NCBI RefSeq assembly: GCF_000699445.3
Contig: NC_067196.1
Span: 27,731,116-27,795,115, forward strand
Length of the DNA stretch: 64,000 nt
Source: Schistosoma haematobium
Taxonomy: Eukaryota > Platyhelminthes > Trematoda > Strigeidida > Schistosomatidae
Direction of reading: 5' to 3'
Part shown: piece after piece, positions 1-10,372 of the stretch
How positions within the stretch are numbered: the stretch's first letter is position 1
Layout: every line of letters begins with the position of its first letter
Notes under the pieces: generated by a model
Seen by the model: only the letters and a program-made list of their open reading frames with translations
Told to the model about the DNA's origin: nothing
Databases searched by the model: none
Made by a program: the position numbers and the translations under genes

Positions 1-1079
1 GTGGTGATAACTTAATCAATGACCCACTTGGTTGACATCCAGTTGTAAATATCTAAAAGTCTAATCAATTAGTGGTATAACATGGTGATTATTTAATATC
101 ATTTATGACTAATTCGCCTTCAACATGAACAAATCCCGACGGTTATGAATTCATAAGAGTTCACTTCGCAAAACAAATATCCTATGTATTATCACTATCA
201 GATCCACGTGTACATATTGCTCAGTGGTCTCATAATAGAACGAAACCGTTGTCCAATAATCCCTAATATTTAGCGGACCTAACAAAAATCACCTAGTATT
301 CTGAATAAATTTCTCCATCGAAATAACTCATAATAATCTAAAATTTTATCAATATTTATTCCATCATCGATTTTTAACATTCTGTAGCATGACTTATATT
401 TTTTAACGTCTACATTTGATAATTAGTAATCTTTATCATTTAACATTATCACCGATGTTTAAAACAAAATGTCTGAGAAAATATTTGATAATTACTGAAC
501 CAATAATATTGATAATTCTCTGATAAGTAATTTCTCTTAAAAAATAGTTTTTGTTGTTGTTGTATTTACTCAGACAAAGATATGAAACCAAACAAATTGT
601 AAGAGTAAAATTGTTCTTTTATTTTGTACAACAAAACCCTATTCATTGGCCTAATTGTAATTTTTTTTAAAAACTGTAGCTACATAAATATATTTTGTTT
701 ATAATATTGAAATTTTTCTTTTCTGTAATGATTTCAGTAAAATTTATGTACCGTTTTACATTCCACTAAAAAAGCTTTAAATTTTGAATTCTTGAATTGA
801 TCTCGTTTTAATTCATACAAGAAAGATCATTTATCATTCAGTGAAATGGATAAAGTTTAAATGATGAAATTAATTAAGTACAGCAAAATTAGTAAATTAT
901 ATTTTAAATCTCAAATTGTGAAATCAATATTGTTGATTAACTCCAGAGACTTGTTGGTTTTGAATTGACACCATCTTCAGGCATAAAGAAAAACGTGATG
1001 TGGCTTTTATAAATTTCGAAAGCAACCCAGCTGAAAACAGAAAAATCACATTCTTATTAGCCATCGGTAGTAAATTTAA
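1..1079. other. AT-rich stretch without recognisable gene
   Basis: No ORF of note, no repeat match to the rest of the window and no splice-bounded conserved block was seen. The right end may include decayed upstream parts of the Penelope-like fragment that follows. Confidence 0.5.
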
Positions 1080-1760
1080 GCTAGAGTATTATGACTAGAA
1101 AGTCTTTTTTTTTGATAAAAATCAATTACCGTGTAATGAATGTCAATACGCTGACCTAATTCCCTTAGCAAAAGACGAACTTAAGCAACCACTACTGATG
1201 TGCACTGAAAATGTTCAATTTCAATTCAACAATATATTGTACCGTCGAGTTTATAGAGTGATTATGGAGAGTCCTCTGGGTTTAATATCGAGAGACTTGT
1301 TTATGTCGAACCTAGAACAAACAGTTGTGAAATCAACAGTTAATGAAACCACGTTGTATGTCACGTATGTGTACGATACATTTTTTGTATGTAATGATTC
1401 TCAACATCCTTCTCGTATACTGGAACTTTTCAACAGAGAAAATCTTAATATTAGATTTCCAATGGAAGCTGAACATGATAACATGTTTCATTTTTTGAGA
1501 TCTTAGTACTAAACGTAATACCAGTAACCGATGAAAAAGATATATTTATCGAAAGGACATCAGTGATGGGTTATATTTGTACTTCCACAGCTTCTGTCCT
1601 ATAGGCTACAAAAAAGCTTTGATTAGAACGCTATTTAACCGTGTACGCAGGTTATGCTCTGAGGATAAAATTAAGGAGGAGTTAATGATAGTTGAACGTT
1701 GCTAACGTGGGAACGGTTATCCAAAACATTTCATAAGCAATTACAGAACGACTAGAAAAA
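1080..1760 (+). mobile_element. Penelope-like element fragment (decayed)
   Basis: The segment encodes a recognisable but broken Penelope-like reverse transcriptase. A 102-codon open stretch is followed, after stops and a frame change, by a further block around 1590-1710 that reads like the RT thumb region (CPIGYKKALIRTLFNRVRRL). Neither end of the element (terminal repeats, GIY-YIG endonuclease) could be recognised, so this is an internal relic. Penelope-like elements are known in schistosomes. Confidence 0.7.
1198..1506 (+). pseudogene. Penelope-like reverse transcriptase fragment
   Basis: The 102-residue frame has the order typical of Penelope RTs: an 'F.FNN..YRR' block near residues 8-18, a MESPLGL block near residue 23 that corresponds to the family's MGSPLGP, an FMSNLE helix, the catalytic block at about residues 55-60, then an 'ILELFNRENLNIRFPMEAEHDN' segment matching the family's 'LN..H.NIKFT.E.E'. 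The catalytic box reads YVYD where active elements have YVDD, so the first catalytic aspartate is lost. The flanks are frameshifted. I infer an inactive relic; no host function is suggested. Confidence 0.72.
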
Positions 1761-2469
1761 AGAATCTTATTTGGTGAAAATTAATTTCGTTTGATATCTA
1801 TGCGTCTTTCATTTTCACTAAAATTTTCTCTTTCTGTCTTGTATTTTATCCCATACATCAGTGTTAACCTAATTCGTAAAATTATTACAAGCTTTACCAT
1901 TACGGTTTACATCACGAACTGACCTTAGAAAGCTATTGAAAAGTAGAAAGCATTGAATAGACATCTCGCTCTAGTATGGAAATACCCAGCAGTGGACATT
2001 ATTAACCTCACTCGCAATCGCAAAAGAGACTGCGTTTTTTTGTGAGCGCTTAGACATCAGATCTCTGGGATCGTTTTTCGACTTTATCGATTAATAAATG
2101 CCTCATACTCTACATGGTTGAGTGCCACTGGTCAAGATATAGGACAAAAACACCAAGAATTATCGACTAAAATTATTCATGCATGAGCACGCAGTTTTCC
2201 ATCAACAACAAGATGGTTTGGATAAAATCAAGTACGGTAATCCAATAGAAGTTAGAGAAAAAATTAAATAGTTTGTATACAGAAAAGTAACAAACAATAC
2301 CCATTAAAGTACATTCATTATTACATTGTGAATACATGTTTCATTTGGTGAAGTAAAATTAAAGTAAAAGTGAACTAGATATTTTGAGTCGAAAATAGTC
2401 TAGTTTGACAAGATGCACAAACTAAAAAACTTAATCCATACTAATAATATTTATGAAATTACCCAGAAT
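1761..2469. other. Intergenic, nothing recognised
   Basis: This AT-rich spacer lies between the Penelope-like relic and the RTE copy. It has short, slightly GC-richer patches around 1980-2060 but no readable frame or repeat partner in the window. Confidence 0.4.
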
Positions 2470-2529
2470 ACTCACATACTTAAGCCTGTTACTCATCATT
2501 CAGCAGAACAAGCCGGCCACCAGCACTTT

Positions 2530-3063
2530 TCATCCAACCCTGTCATGGAAAATCCTTTCCAGTTGCAATTCATCTCTTTCACATCTGCTTCCAATACCAG
2601 ACGCAGTGTGTTCTCTGGCCTTGCATAGAGAACTGTCTATAAATACTTGTATCTTCTTGATGACGGATGGTTGTAGTAGTTCTCCACGTTTCAGCTCCAT
2701 ACAGTAGAATTGTCTTGACATTTGCATTTTGTATATTCTGAATTTTATATAAATTAACATTTGTTTTCAGTTCCATATGTTCTTCACTAATCCTCGCCAT
2801 TGAGTCCTCATCCGATCTTCCTTGTTCATCGATGATACTACCCAGATACACGAAAGATCCCACCTCTTCCAGAGTTTCTCCATCAAGTGTGATTGAATTG
2901 GTGTTCTTCGTGTTGTATTTGAGGATCTAGCTTTTCCTTTGTGCATGTTGAAGTAAATTGATGCAGAGACTGTTGCTACACTAGTTGTCTTGACCAGCAC
3001 TTGTTGTTGCGTATGGGATAGAGGGATCACGTCATCTGCGAAGTCCGAATCATCTAGTTGCAT
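2530..3063 (-). pseudogene. RTE reverse transcriptase, catalytic FADD part and C-terminal connection
   Basis: A frame beginning MQLDDSDFADDVIPLS holds the catalytic FADD box of motif C. It is followed in another frame by the VYLGSIIDEQG block and the LLYGAETWRTT block that are standard in RTE C-terminal regions. Frame changes near 2860 and 2770 separate them. About 190 bp of the C-terminal region present in copy B (15620-15810) are missing here. Confidence 0.78.
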
Positions 3064-3369
3064 TCAATCTGTCCATTATATTCCGTGCTTCCCTTCAGAT
3101 GTCTAAGCCTTCACAATCCAGTCGACCACCGGAAGGAAGAAGAAGAAGAGGAAGAGTAGTGAGCCTCATTTGACTCCGGTTCTCACTTGAAATGAGTCTG
3201 TCAGCTGTCCTCCATTCACCATTTTGCATTGTAGTCTGTTGTACGAATTCCGTGTGACGTTGAAGATCTCACGTACTCCATAGTGTTGAAGAGAGTTCCA
3301 CAATATTCTCTTATTCACACTGTCAAATTCTTTCTCATAATCAATGAAGCTGATGTACAGTGACGATTT

Positions 3370-3834
3370 CTACTCAATTGATTGTTCGGCGATGATTCGT
3401 ATTGTCGCAATTTGGTTTACGCACCACCGATCCTTACGAAACCCAGCTTGTTGATCTCGAGGTTGGATGTCTACTGCGTCTTTCATCCGGTTCCACAACA
3501 CTCTGTTAAAGACTTTCCCTGGTACTGACAGTATTGTGATGGCTCTGTAGTTTCCACATTTGCTCAGATCTCCTTTCTTTGAAATCTTGATGAGGTACCC
3601 TTCTTTCCAGTCCGTCGGCACTTGTTCCTCCTCCCAAATCTTTTTGAATAGGAGGTAAAGCATGTTTGTAGTTGCTTTTATGTCTGAATTCAGTGCTTCA
3701 GCTGGTATATTGTCCGGTCCTGCTGCTTTCTCACTCTTGATTTGTCTGATGGCCATTCTGATTTCTTCGATCGTTGGTGGATTGACATCTATAAGAAGAT
3801 CTGTGTGTGCTGCTTCGATGTCCGGTGGATCCAT
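3370..3834 (-). pseudogene. RTE reverse transcriptase, finger/palm part
   Basis: The 154-residue frame starts MDPPDIEAAHTDL and contains the RT N-terminal blocks: a 'KAAGPDNIPAEAL' segment near residue 36, 'WKEGYLIKISKKGDLSKCGNY' near residue 77, and QAGFRKDRWCVNQI near residue 132, which corresponds to the GFRKGRSC box of the family. The frame ends at a stop just before the motif-A block, which remains readable downstream as YEKEFDSV (usually YEKAFDSV). Polymerase activity is not expected. Confidence 0.8.
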
Positions 3835-4141
3835 TGGAGCCGGTCCATTCAGGAGTTCCTCGAAGCACTCTACTCATCTGTCTCGCTGTTCTTGAATTTC
3901 AGTGATTGGCCTTCCTTTTTAGTCCTTGACCGGTCTATCTGGTTTACTGTATCTCCCTGGTAGTTTCTTCATTGTATCGTAGAGCTGTTTCATAGTTCCT
4001 TCTCTAGCAGCCTTTTCTGCCTTCGTTGCTAGTTCTTCCACGTATTTCTGCTTGCCGGCTTTAATGCTCTTCTTCACTTGCCTGTTTGCTTCTATGTACT
4101 CAGCTTGTGCTTAGACTTTCTCTGCTCATGTTCGGCTGTTG

Positions 4142-5290
4142 TTAATTGCTGTCTTCTTCTTCATTTCCTTGATCAAGTGTTTCTATAAAGATGTATTCCT
4201 TATAGTGGTGCTTTTTGAGGCCCAGGACCTCTTGACACGTTGAAGTTAATGCTTCTTTGATACCTTTCCAGTTGTCCTCTATAGTAGTTTCTTCTTCCTT
4301 CAGTATATCCTGTAAGGCTTGGAACCTGTTGTTGAGAGCTGTCTTGAATTCGTTGAGTTTGTTAGTATGTCGAATGAAGGCTGTATTGAACCTTGGTAGT
4401 GGTGTTTGTCCATTTGTCCAGTTCTTTTTTAGCTTCAGTTTTAAATTGGCCACAACTAGGTGGTTATCTGAAGCTATGTCACCTCCTCTCCTTGTTCTCA
4501 TACCTTTAATTGACCTTGTGAATATTTTACTGATGCAAATATGAGAGATCTGGTTCTGTGTGTTGTGATCCAGATAGACCCATGTAGCTTTTTGTATGGG
4601 TTTATGTGGGAATACTATGTCGCCTATAACCAATTTGTTGAATGCACACAGATTTACGAATCTCTCACCACTCTCGTTCCTTTCTCTCAGTCCATGTCGT
4701 CCCATGATATCTTCATATCCTGTGTTGACTATTCCGAATTTGGTGTTTAGATCTCCCATCAGAATGGTGAGGTCCTTTCTTGGGCACTACGCTATGATTG
4801 ATTGCAGACTCTCATAGAACTGATCCTTATTGTCATCGTTGTTATGATTGGTGGGTGCATAACATTGAATAACACTCAATGTCATTCCCTCCTTTTGTTT
4901 TGAAGGATGCTTTGATGATCCTGGGTCATTTTATATGTACATTTCGTGCTACTTTGGACAGCATTAGAGCAATTCTCTGAGTGTGTGGATCATTTTTCTC
5001 TTCGTGACCGGAGTATAGCAGGATCTCTCCTCAATGTTACTTTTTCTGTCCAGCTTGAGTCCAATGGGTTTCGCTGATTCCCAGTACTGCCGATTTGTAT
5101 ATCCTCATTTCTGTTGCTATTTGGCTGATCTTCCCGGTCTCCTACCTATAAAAATTGTTGCTCTGGTCGTTAGAAGAGGCATCGACCTCGTGACTTCCGA
5201 AGAAACTCGGCTTTCATCATGTGGTGTCATAACTCTTTTAAATGAAGACATTCTAACTCCCAGAGCAGAGTTTAAATGATTTGAATTATT
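4142..5290 (-). pseudogene. RTE endonuclease domain (broken)
   Basis: The best-preserved part is a 205-residue frame at 4759-4142. It begins MGDLNTKFGI, followed by YEDIMGRHGL and a FVNLCAFNKLVI block, and ends in the hallmark of exonuclease-endonuclease-phosphatase family endonucleases, here ASDNHLVVANLKLKLKK (the family has SDHHLV). The SDH histidine pair is altered (SDNH), which would weaken the active site. The N-terminal part (5290-4760) is still recognisable in pieces, such as LLTTRATIFIG at the expected start of the domain, but is interrupted by frameshifts. In an intact element this enzyme nicks target DNA for reverse transcription. Confidence 0.78.
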
Positions 5291-5430
5291 TTTTCTGGTT
5301 AACATTTTTTAGCGAGTTAGTTTTCTACGGGATGGGGTCGCTAACACCATGCCCAACCCTCCTCTTTTAATCGGGATTAAGACCGGCAGTAACTCTAGAA
5401 GAGCTACAGGCGGAGTTAAAAGAAAAATTA

Positions 5431-6189
5431 AATAATATAAATTAACTTGTTCACCAGAAACAAACAAGTAGCATAACTAAAGTACGTTTTGTTTACCGAT
5501 GATTTAATTCGAAGACTAGTCAAGCCTGACAAATATTTGAATGAATAAAACTCATTTTACAATTGATTTGTTGTATTAAATCAACAGATTGAATGTTTTA
5601 CGGTCTAATTATTATATGTCACAATTTTGTATGATTCACTCATTCCATAGAACAATATAATGCTTTCAGTGTCACATGTATAGGTCTCTGTATAACTTTA
5701 CTAAGTCCCTTGATTAAGTGTACTTGAAATACTAGATTTGTCCGCTTTCACTAACCATAAGTAAAAGCTTTAATTATTACCGTTCACAACAGACTGAGTC
5801 TAAATTCAACTGAAAGTTTATTTATCATATTCTATAAATCTTAGATAAATGTTATTGTTAATTAAAACCTTTTGATTCGTCATTGAAAATATTTGTTCGT
5901 GGTTTTTAATTCAATTAAAGTACCTTACTTACAATGCAAAAAATTTTAAGTGTACTAAACAAATAATAAAATATTTGGTTTTTAAACAGCATTTAATGAA
6001 GTGAATTACAATAACCGTCTACATGTCGATTCAAACAAAATTTTTCCAAAATAAAATCTTTTTTAAACAAGCTTATTTCCAGTTGTGATTTGAATGTAGA
6101 ACTATTTTTATCTTAATTTTGGACTATATATTTTAGTGATCGTTTATCTGACTCCAGGTAAGTCGTTTGTTGCTTGTTATTGAAATATA
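5431..6189. other. Intergenic, nothing recognised
   Basis: AT-rich spacer without an ORF over 60 codons and without a repeat partner that I could find in the window. Confidence 0.4.
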
Positions 6190-6608
6190 CATGTCGCAAA
6201 ATCCTTGTATATAATTATCGACTTAAATCGCGTTAGTGAATAACGGAATTACATCAGTCAAATACGAGAGTGAAGCTTCGTATACGTATATTTTGTACAA
6301 TCGTTGATCGGAACAGACAATCAGAGAGACGGATCGAAGGGAGCGAAATGACACGTGGTGGAGAAAGAATGTAAGCCAACTCGATTTAATCAAGAGTGAG
6401 TCGATATTTATAGTCAGACTAAAATAACTTACAGACATGTGATGAGTAAGATAAGAAATAGACACACATACGCTTATATCAAAACAGTCAAGGTTAATAA
6501 GCGAATAATTGACAAGGTCAAAGTGTGACTCATAAGGAACGGATAAATTAGTCTGTTCGAAAGCTAGAATAAGTTATGAGGATTCGACATAGTACCAGCC
6601 ACCACAAT
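6190..6608 (-). repeat. LTR-like dispersed repeat, copy 1
   Basis: Read on the minus strand from 6608, the unit begins TGTGGTGGCTGGTACTATG. It matches the plus-strand unit at 23267-23545 for about 280 bp with few differences, then extends further left in this copy. A TG start, about 400 bp length and no coding sense suggest a solo LTR of a schistosome LTR retrotransposon. That assignment is inference: I see no adjacent primer binding site or gag-pol. The 80-residue minus-strand ORF inside (6465-6223) is probably not a gene. Confidence 0.5.
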
Positions 6609-6609
6609 A

Positions 6610-9600
6610 TGATCAACCTTAACTCTGGTTATTTTACTGTCGAAAAGTTCAGTTGATTTAGAAAATTTTCTAACATAAGTTAGACTGTGAATGTTTTTTT
6701 TGTTACAATTCAGAAGTAAGCGATAATTTATAAAGAACATGGAGCAAACAACCACTGTCGTCTGGGTGATCTACAGAATTTTTTAATGAATCAGCAATTA
6801 CTGAAAAAAAAGATAGTCTACAGCGTTTTCTCAGAACGAATGACTGCGGATTATTTTCAAAATGGATAATAAAATTGACGTGTACGCAGACAGACTACTA
6901 TTTTTTAAATAAATATTAGTTCTTACATTGTTTTAATTGACTGTGACAAAAATCATAATATATGTACGAACTTAAAACAACCACAACCAATTTTCAGCCA
7001 TTTCGCAGACAACCAGAAAGCATTTTTTTATACATGGATATTTTATGAAAATATAAAATAGAATTTTCATAATTAATTAATCTATTCAAGTCATATATAA
7101 GTGATTCGGTCTGTTAATTGAAGAATATATCGAATAAAACTCAACCTAATGATTAAAGATTATCAGTCTTCTTGAGCCCGTATTAGGACCCAAAGACATT
7201 TATAAAAGCTTCCACAATGTGCTGGGTTGAGATTAGAAAACTAATATTAGAATCAGAGGTTTACGTTTAGGATTTTTAAGACGAACTAAAATCAGCCTTA
7301 ACTTATAAAGACTCTCAAGACAAATAGATGGATGAATTCTGCATAAAAACTCAAGAGATTCTGTTTGACTATTTTGAGTGCAAGGACAGTCCAATAAGGT
7401 CAGTGTTTGTTATATGATGGTTATGGGTACAGGGTTAGGATTTAGGGATAGAGTCAATTTTCCTATTATATACAACCTACAGAGATAGCATTGAACACTT
7501 TATACGTTTACCGCTTTTTTATTCTATGATGCTAAAAATGGTTTATTGTTATCATTTTGAACGTTTTGAATAGTATATAAAAGTATTTCCACTCCTCATT
7601 AAACATGATACTTGAATTTCCCTCATTCTCAAATTTTTATTGGCTTGTCCTTATGCATTACTTTTCACCATGATTACTACCAGATTCGTTTGAATCTAAT
7701 CAACGTTGACTGACCTTTTAATTAATTAGGCGTAAAATATACTCATGAGAAATATGAATGTTACAGTTTATTTATCATTCGATGTTTGATCTCGGTTCTG
7801 ATTCCAAACAGTCGAACCACGATAATAAAAATTAGTTATTTCTTCGAGATGAATTTTGTCATAGTTCAGCATTGGTAAGTTGGCCATCTGAAATTTAAAA
7901 AATTCAAACCAAAGATCTCTAATATCTGCTAATTTATATCATTAATTTTCTGTTTAAATTATTCGCTGAATTGAATACATCTATTAAGAATAATCTAATA
8001 ATGCATTAGAATACGTTGTATAGTGTTTTCTGTTTTACAAAGCTAATTAGCATGTACTTTCCATTGGTTTGAGTGATTCATTTGCAAATATTACGGAATC
8101 TGAGATATCTTCAAATCCATTTCTTTGATGAAAATGAAATATTTAACGGAAAAAACATTAAACTTTTCTAGATGATGAACGGATTATTGTGCTACTCTCA
8201 ATGATTATAAGTAGTATCGAACCACGTGAAATGAAATGATGCGATAGATTTACATTGCTTCAAAATATAAAATATTTGCTAAAGAATTCGTCTCTAATTA
8301 GTTAAAGGTAGGATGAATGATGCTTTATAGTATATCTTACAACATTTTTCTGATTAAATCAATGATGATTAAAATCGACAAAACAATTCGTTCAGATGTT
8401 TGTTCCATTATCAGTTCTATATCAGTTCGTAATTTGAACAAGTAAACAATATCTTTTTTAAGTTATTCTCAACAGAAAAGTGATTCACAGATGTTCGTTT
8501 CAAATGAGCTACGTGTCAGCAAGAGGCGAAATTTCAGTCTTATGATATTTGTAAACTGAGTTCATACAACGGTTTATCCATTATTAAATGACGAACCATA
8601 CAAAGTTAAAGTTGATTTAAAATCTAAATTGTACTCTTTTTAAAAAGTTGAATAGAAACTTGAATTTTTTTAAAACCTAGGTCACTTGATTTATTTATTT
8701 TTCGAGTAAAAACGAATCATCATTTTCTGTACCGTTCTTTTTGTTTGTGTCAAGTTGTATTCTTCTGTTAACGGATTTCGGAACAAAAAGTTTCTAATGT
8801 AGCTAATACAGGCGACATTCAATTGCAAATACAGTCATTTCTAAATAATACTTATAGGTAGTCAAAAATAATCTTTCCATTTAAAACTAATAGATAATGA
8901 AGTCATTTCAGTTTGTTGAGATTACATTAAAGAACTTTCTATTTTTAGAAATTAACTGCTTGGAGACGTGTTTGGCTTAATAGAAGACAAATGAGATTTT
9001 CAATTTAAAAAAAACATGATCAGCTAAAATGTCATTTCATTAGTTTATTTTATAAACACTGAAAGATCGCAATATTTTAGAAGCTGTTTAATAAACTCTA
9101 GAACTATTTTACTGAATCCGAATTATTTAATTTATATACAAAAAGGATATTTAGTTAAGTATTTTCATCCTATTACGTGATAAGATTATTTGAAAATAAT
9201 GTACCATTGAATGGTGTAGAATAATGGTAAAATTAGCATAAATGTTCTATAACCTTGTTTTAGGCTTAAATTTATTGTTCAAATGTTCTTAGAATCTAAA
9301 ACTATCGTTTTTTTACAATTAATATTCTAAAATAAATTAAAGTATATGCAACCAACTGTATTATACCTAACATTCATGTGGTACAATTACACTTTTAAAT
9401 GAGATGTATAATACATAAGCAAGTGAAAAAGAATTTTTAAATGATTATAGTTCCTTTATATATTAACATGGCCACAGTGTTATGCATCAATCAAAAAGTA
9501 GATGATAAATAAAAACATAAAAACCACAAAGATTTTAAAATCTTTTTGTATAGTTTATCATGCTCATGCTCAACAAAAAAACTAAATTGATGAGTTAATC

Positions 9601-10007
9601 TTGTGTTTCTTTTCAAAGAAAAAAAATTAGATTGAGAACGTATATGAAAGAAATATCAAGAAAACTGTGTTCATAGAAATTAATATTCATATATACTACT
9701 TATAAAATTAGGTTACTATGTATGAATTAAGAAACGTTCATTATAAACATTTTTCTGAGTGAATTATTTGATTTTTAGACTAATTTTACAAAATCCATCC
9801 TATACTACCAAATCAACATTTTAAAAAGTTGGTTATGTGCTAATCCTTTTTAGTTAAAATTAACACATTGTCTATATACGAAGACTCTTTGTCAGTGAAA
9901 TGTATTTTTTAAAAATAAATTTAATTATATTATGAATTAGTTTTCGGAAAATAAACCTTTCCAAGTGTTATTTCTATATCAAATATTTTATATATTAAAA
10001 TAGACAT
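6610..10007. other. Long AT-rich region without recognisable gene
   Basis: About 3.4 kb of mostly unique-looking AT-rich sequence. All ORFs are short and show no family resemblance. No intact splice-bounded exon was found by eye. Confidence 0.4.
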
Positions 10008-10372
10008 CATCAGTATAAGGTTGTGCAGATTGCTAAGTTTTGGATTGAGATCATGAACCGGTTGATGTTAGACCACCATTCAAAACCTGGAAGCACTGGA
10101 TGACCATTTCGTCCTTCTGTGGGACTCCTCAGCAACGTGCATCCACGATCTCGCTCGCGGGATTCGAACCCAGGACTGATTCGGCATCCAACAGTGTCAG
10201 TGTCTAACCTCAACGCGTCCACGAAATTGCGCGCCCATCTCCCATTGTACTGAGGTAAATACCTGTCTCTACCCCACAAGGATTAGGTCAACTGGTCACG
10301 GCTTCTCACTAGAACTCCGAGAATTCCCTCACGAAGTTAGTCACTAGTGAACACATGGACATTATTAAGGTA
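10008..10372 (-). mobile_element. tRNA-derived hammerhead SINE, copy S1 (near full length)
   Basis: On the minus strand the unit starts near 10372 with the family head (catgtgttcactagtgact) and passes a tRNA-like part with a B-box (ggttcgaatcc, about 10150-10160). A hammerhead ribozyme segment follows at 10140-10093, and the unit ends in the family 3' end with 'ggttcatgatctcaa' and a 'caatctgcacaacc' terminus. Related copies are at 14658, 20590, 28130, 32938 and 35107. Schistosome SINE-like repeats with hammerheads (Sm-alpha type) are established; membership here is by motif, not by database search. Confidence 0.75.
10093..10140 (-). ncRNA. Hammerhead ribozyme-like motif in SINE S1
   Basis: The core reads CTGAGGAG, a three-base-pair stem TCC/GGA closed by cacagaa, then CGAAA. 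This is consensus-like because the seventh core base is free to vary. Stem III would be an AT/AT pair around GGTC with ATC at the cleavage site in place of GTC. Stem I (cgttg against cagtg) needs two G-T wobbles, so this copy is probably weak. Confidence 0.55.

Larger units (their letters stand above)
2470..5430 (-). mobile_element. RTE-clade non-LTR retrotransposon, near full length, broken (copy A)
   Basis: On the minus strand the element runs from a 5' untranslated stretch near 5430-5290 through an apurinic endonuclease (about 5260-4140), a reverse transcriptase (about 4130-3060) and a C-terminal connection region, to its 3' end near 2470. About 3 kb is the normal length for RTE elements, and the domain order fits the schistosome SR2-like RTE family. 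The single ORF is broken into at least four frames. Part of the region after the RT is missing relative to copy B at 15470-16655: about 190 bp are absent near 2625. No poly(A) tail or clear target-site duplication was seen. Confidence 0.82.

Noticed and set aside
4257..4817. Plus-strand ORFs of 69-95 codons.
   Set aside because: Antisense to the minus-strand RTE endonuclease frame.
10140..10170. B-box and tRNA-like sequences as a possible genuine tRNA gene (also at 20715-20760 and 28160).
   Set aside because: No complete cloverleaf with anticodon stem, and all are followed by the same hammerhead and SINE tail, so they are SINE heads.
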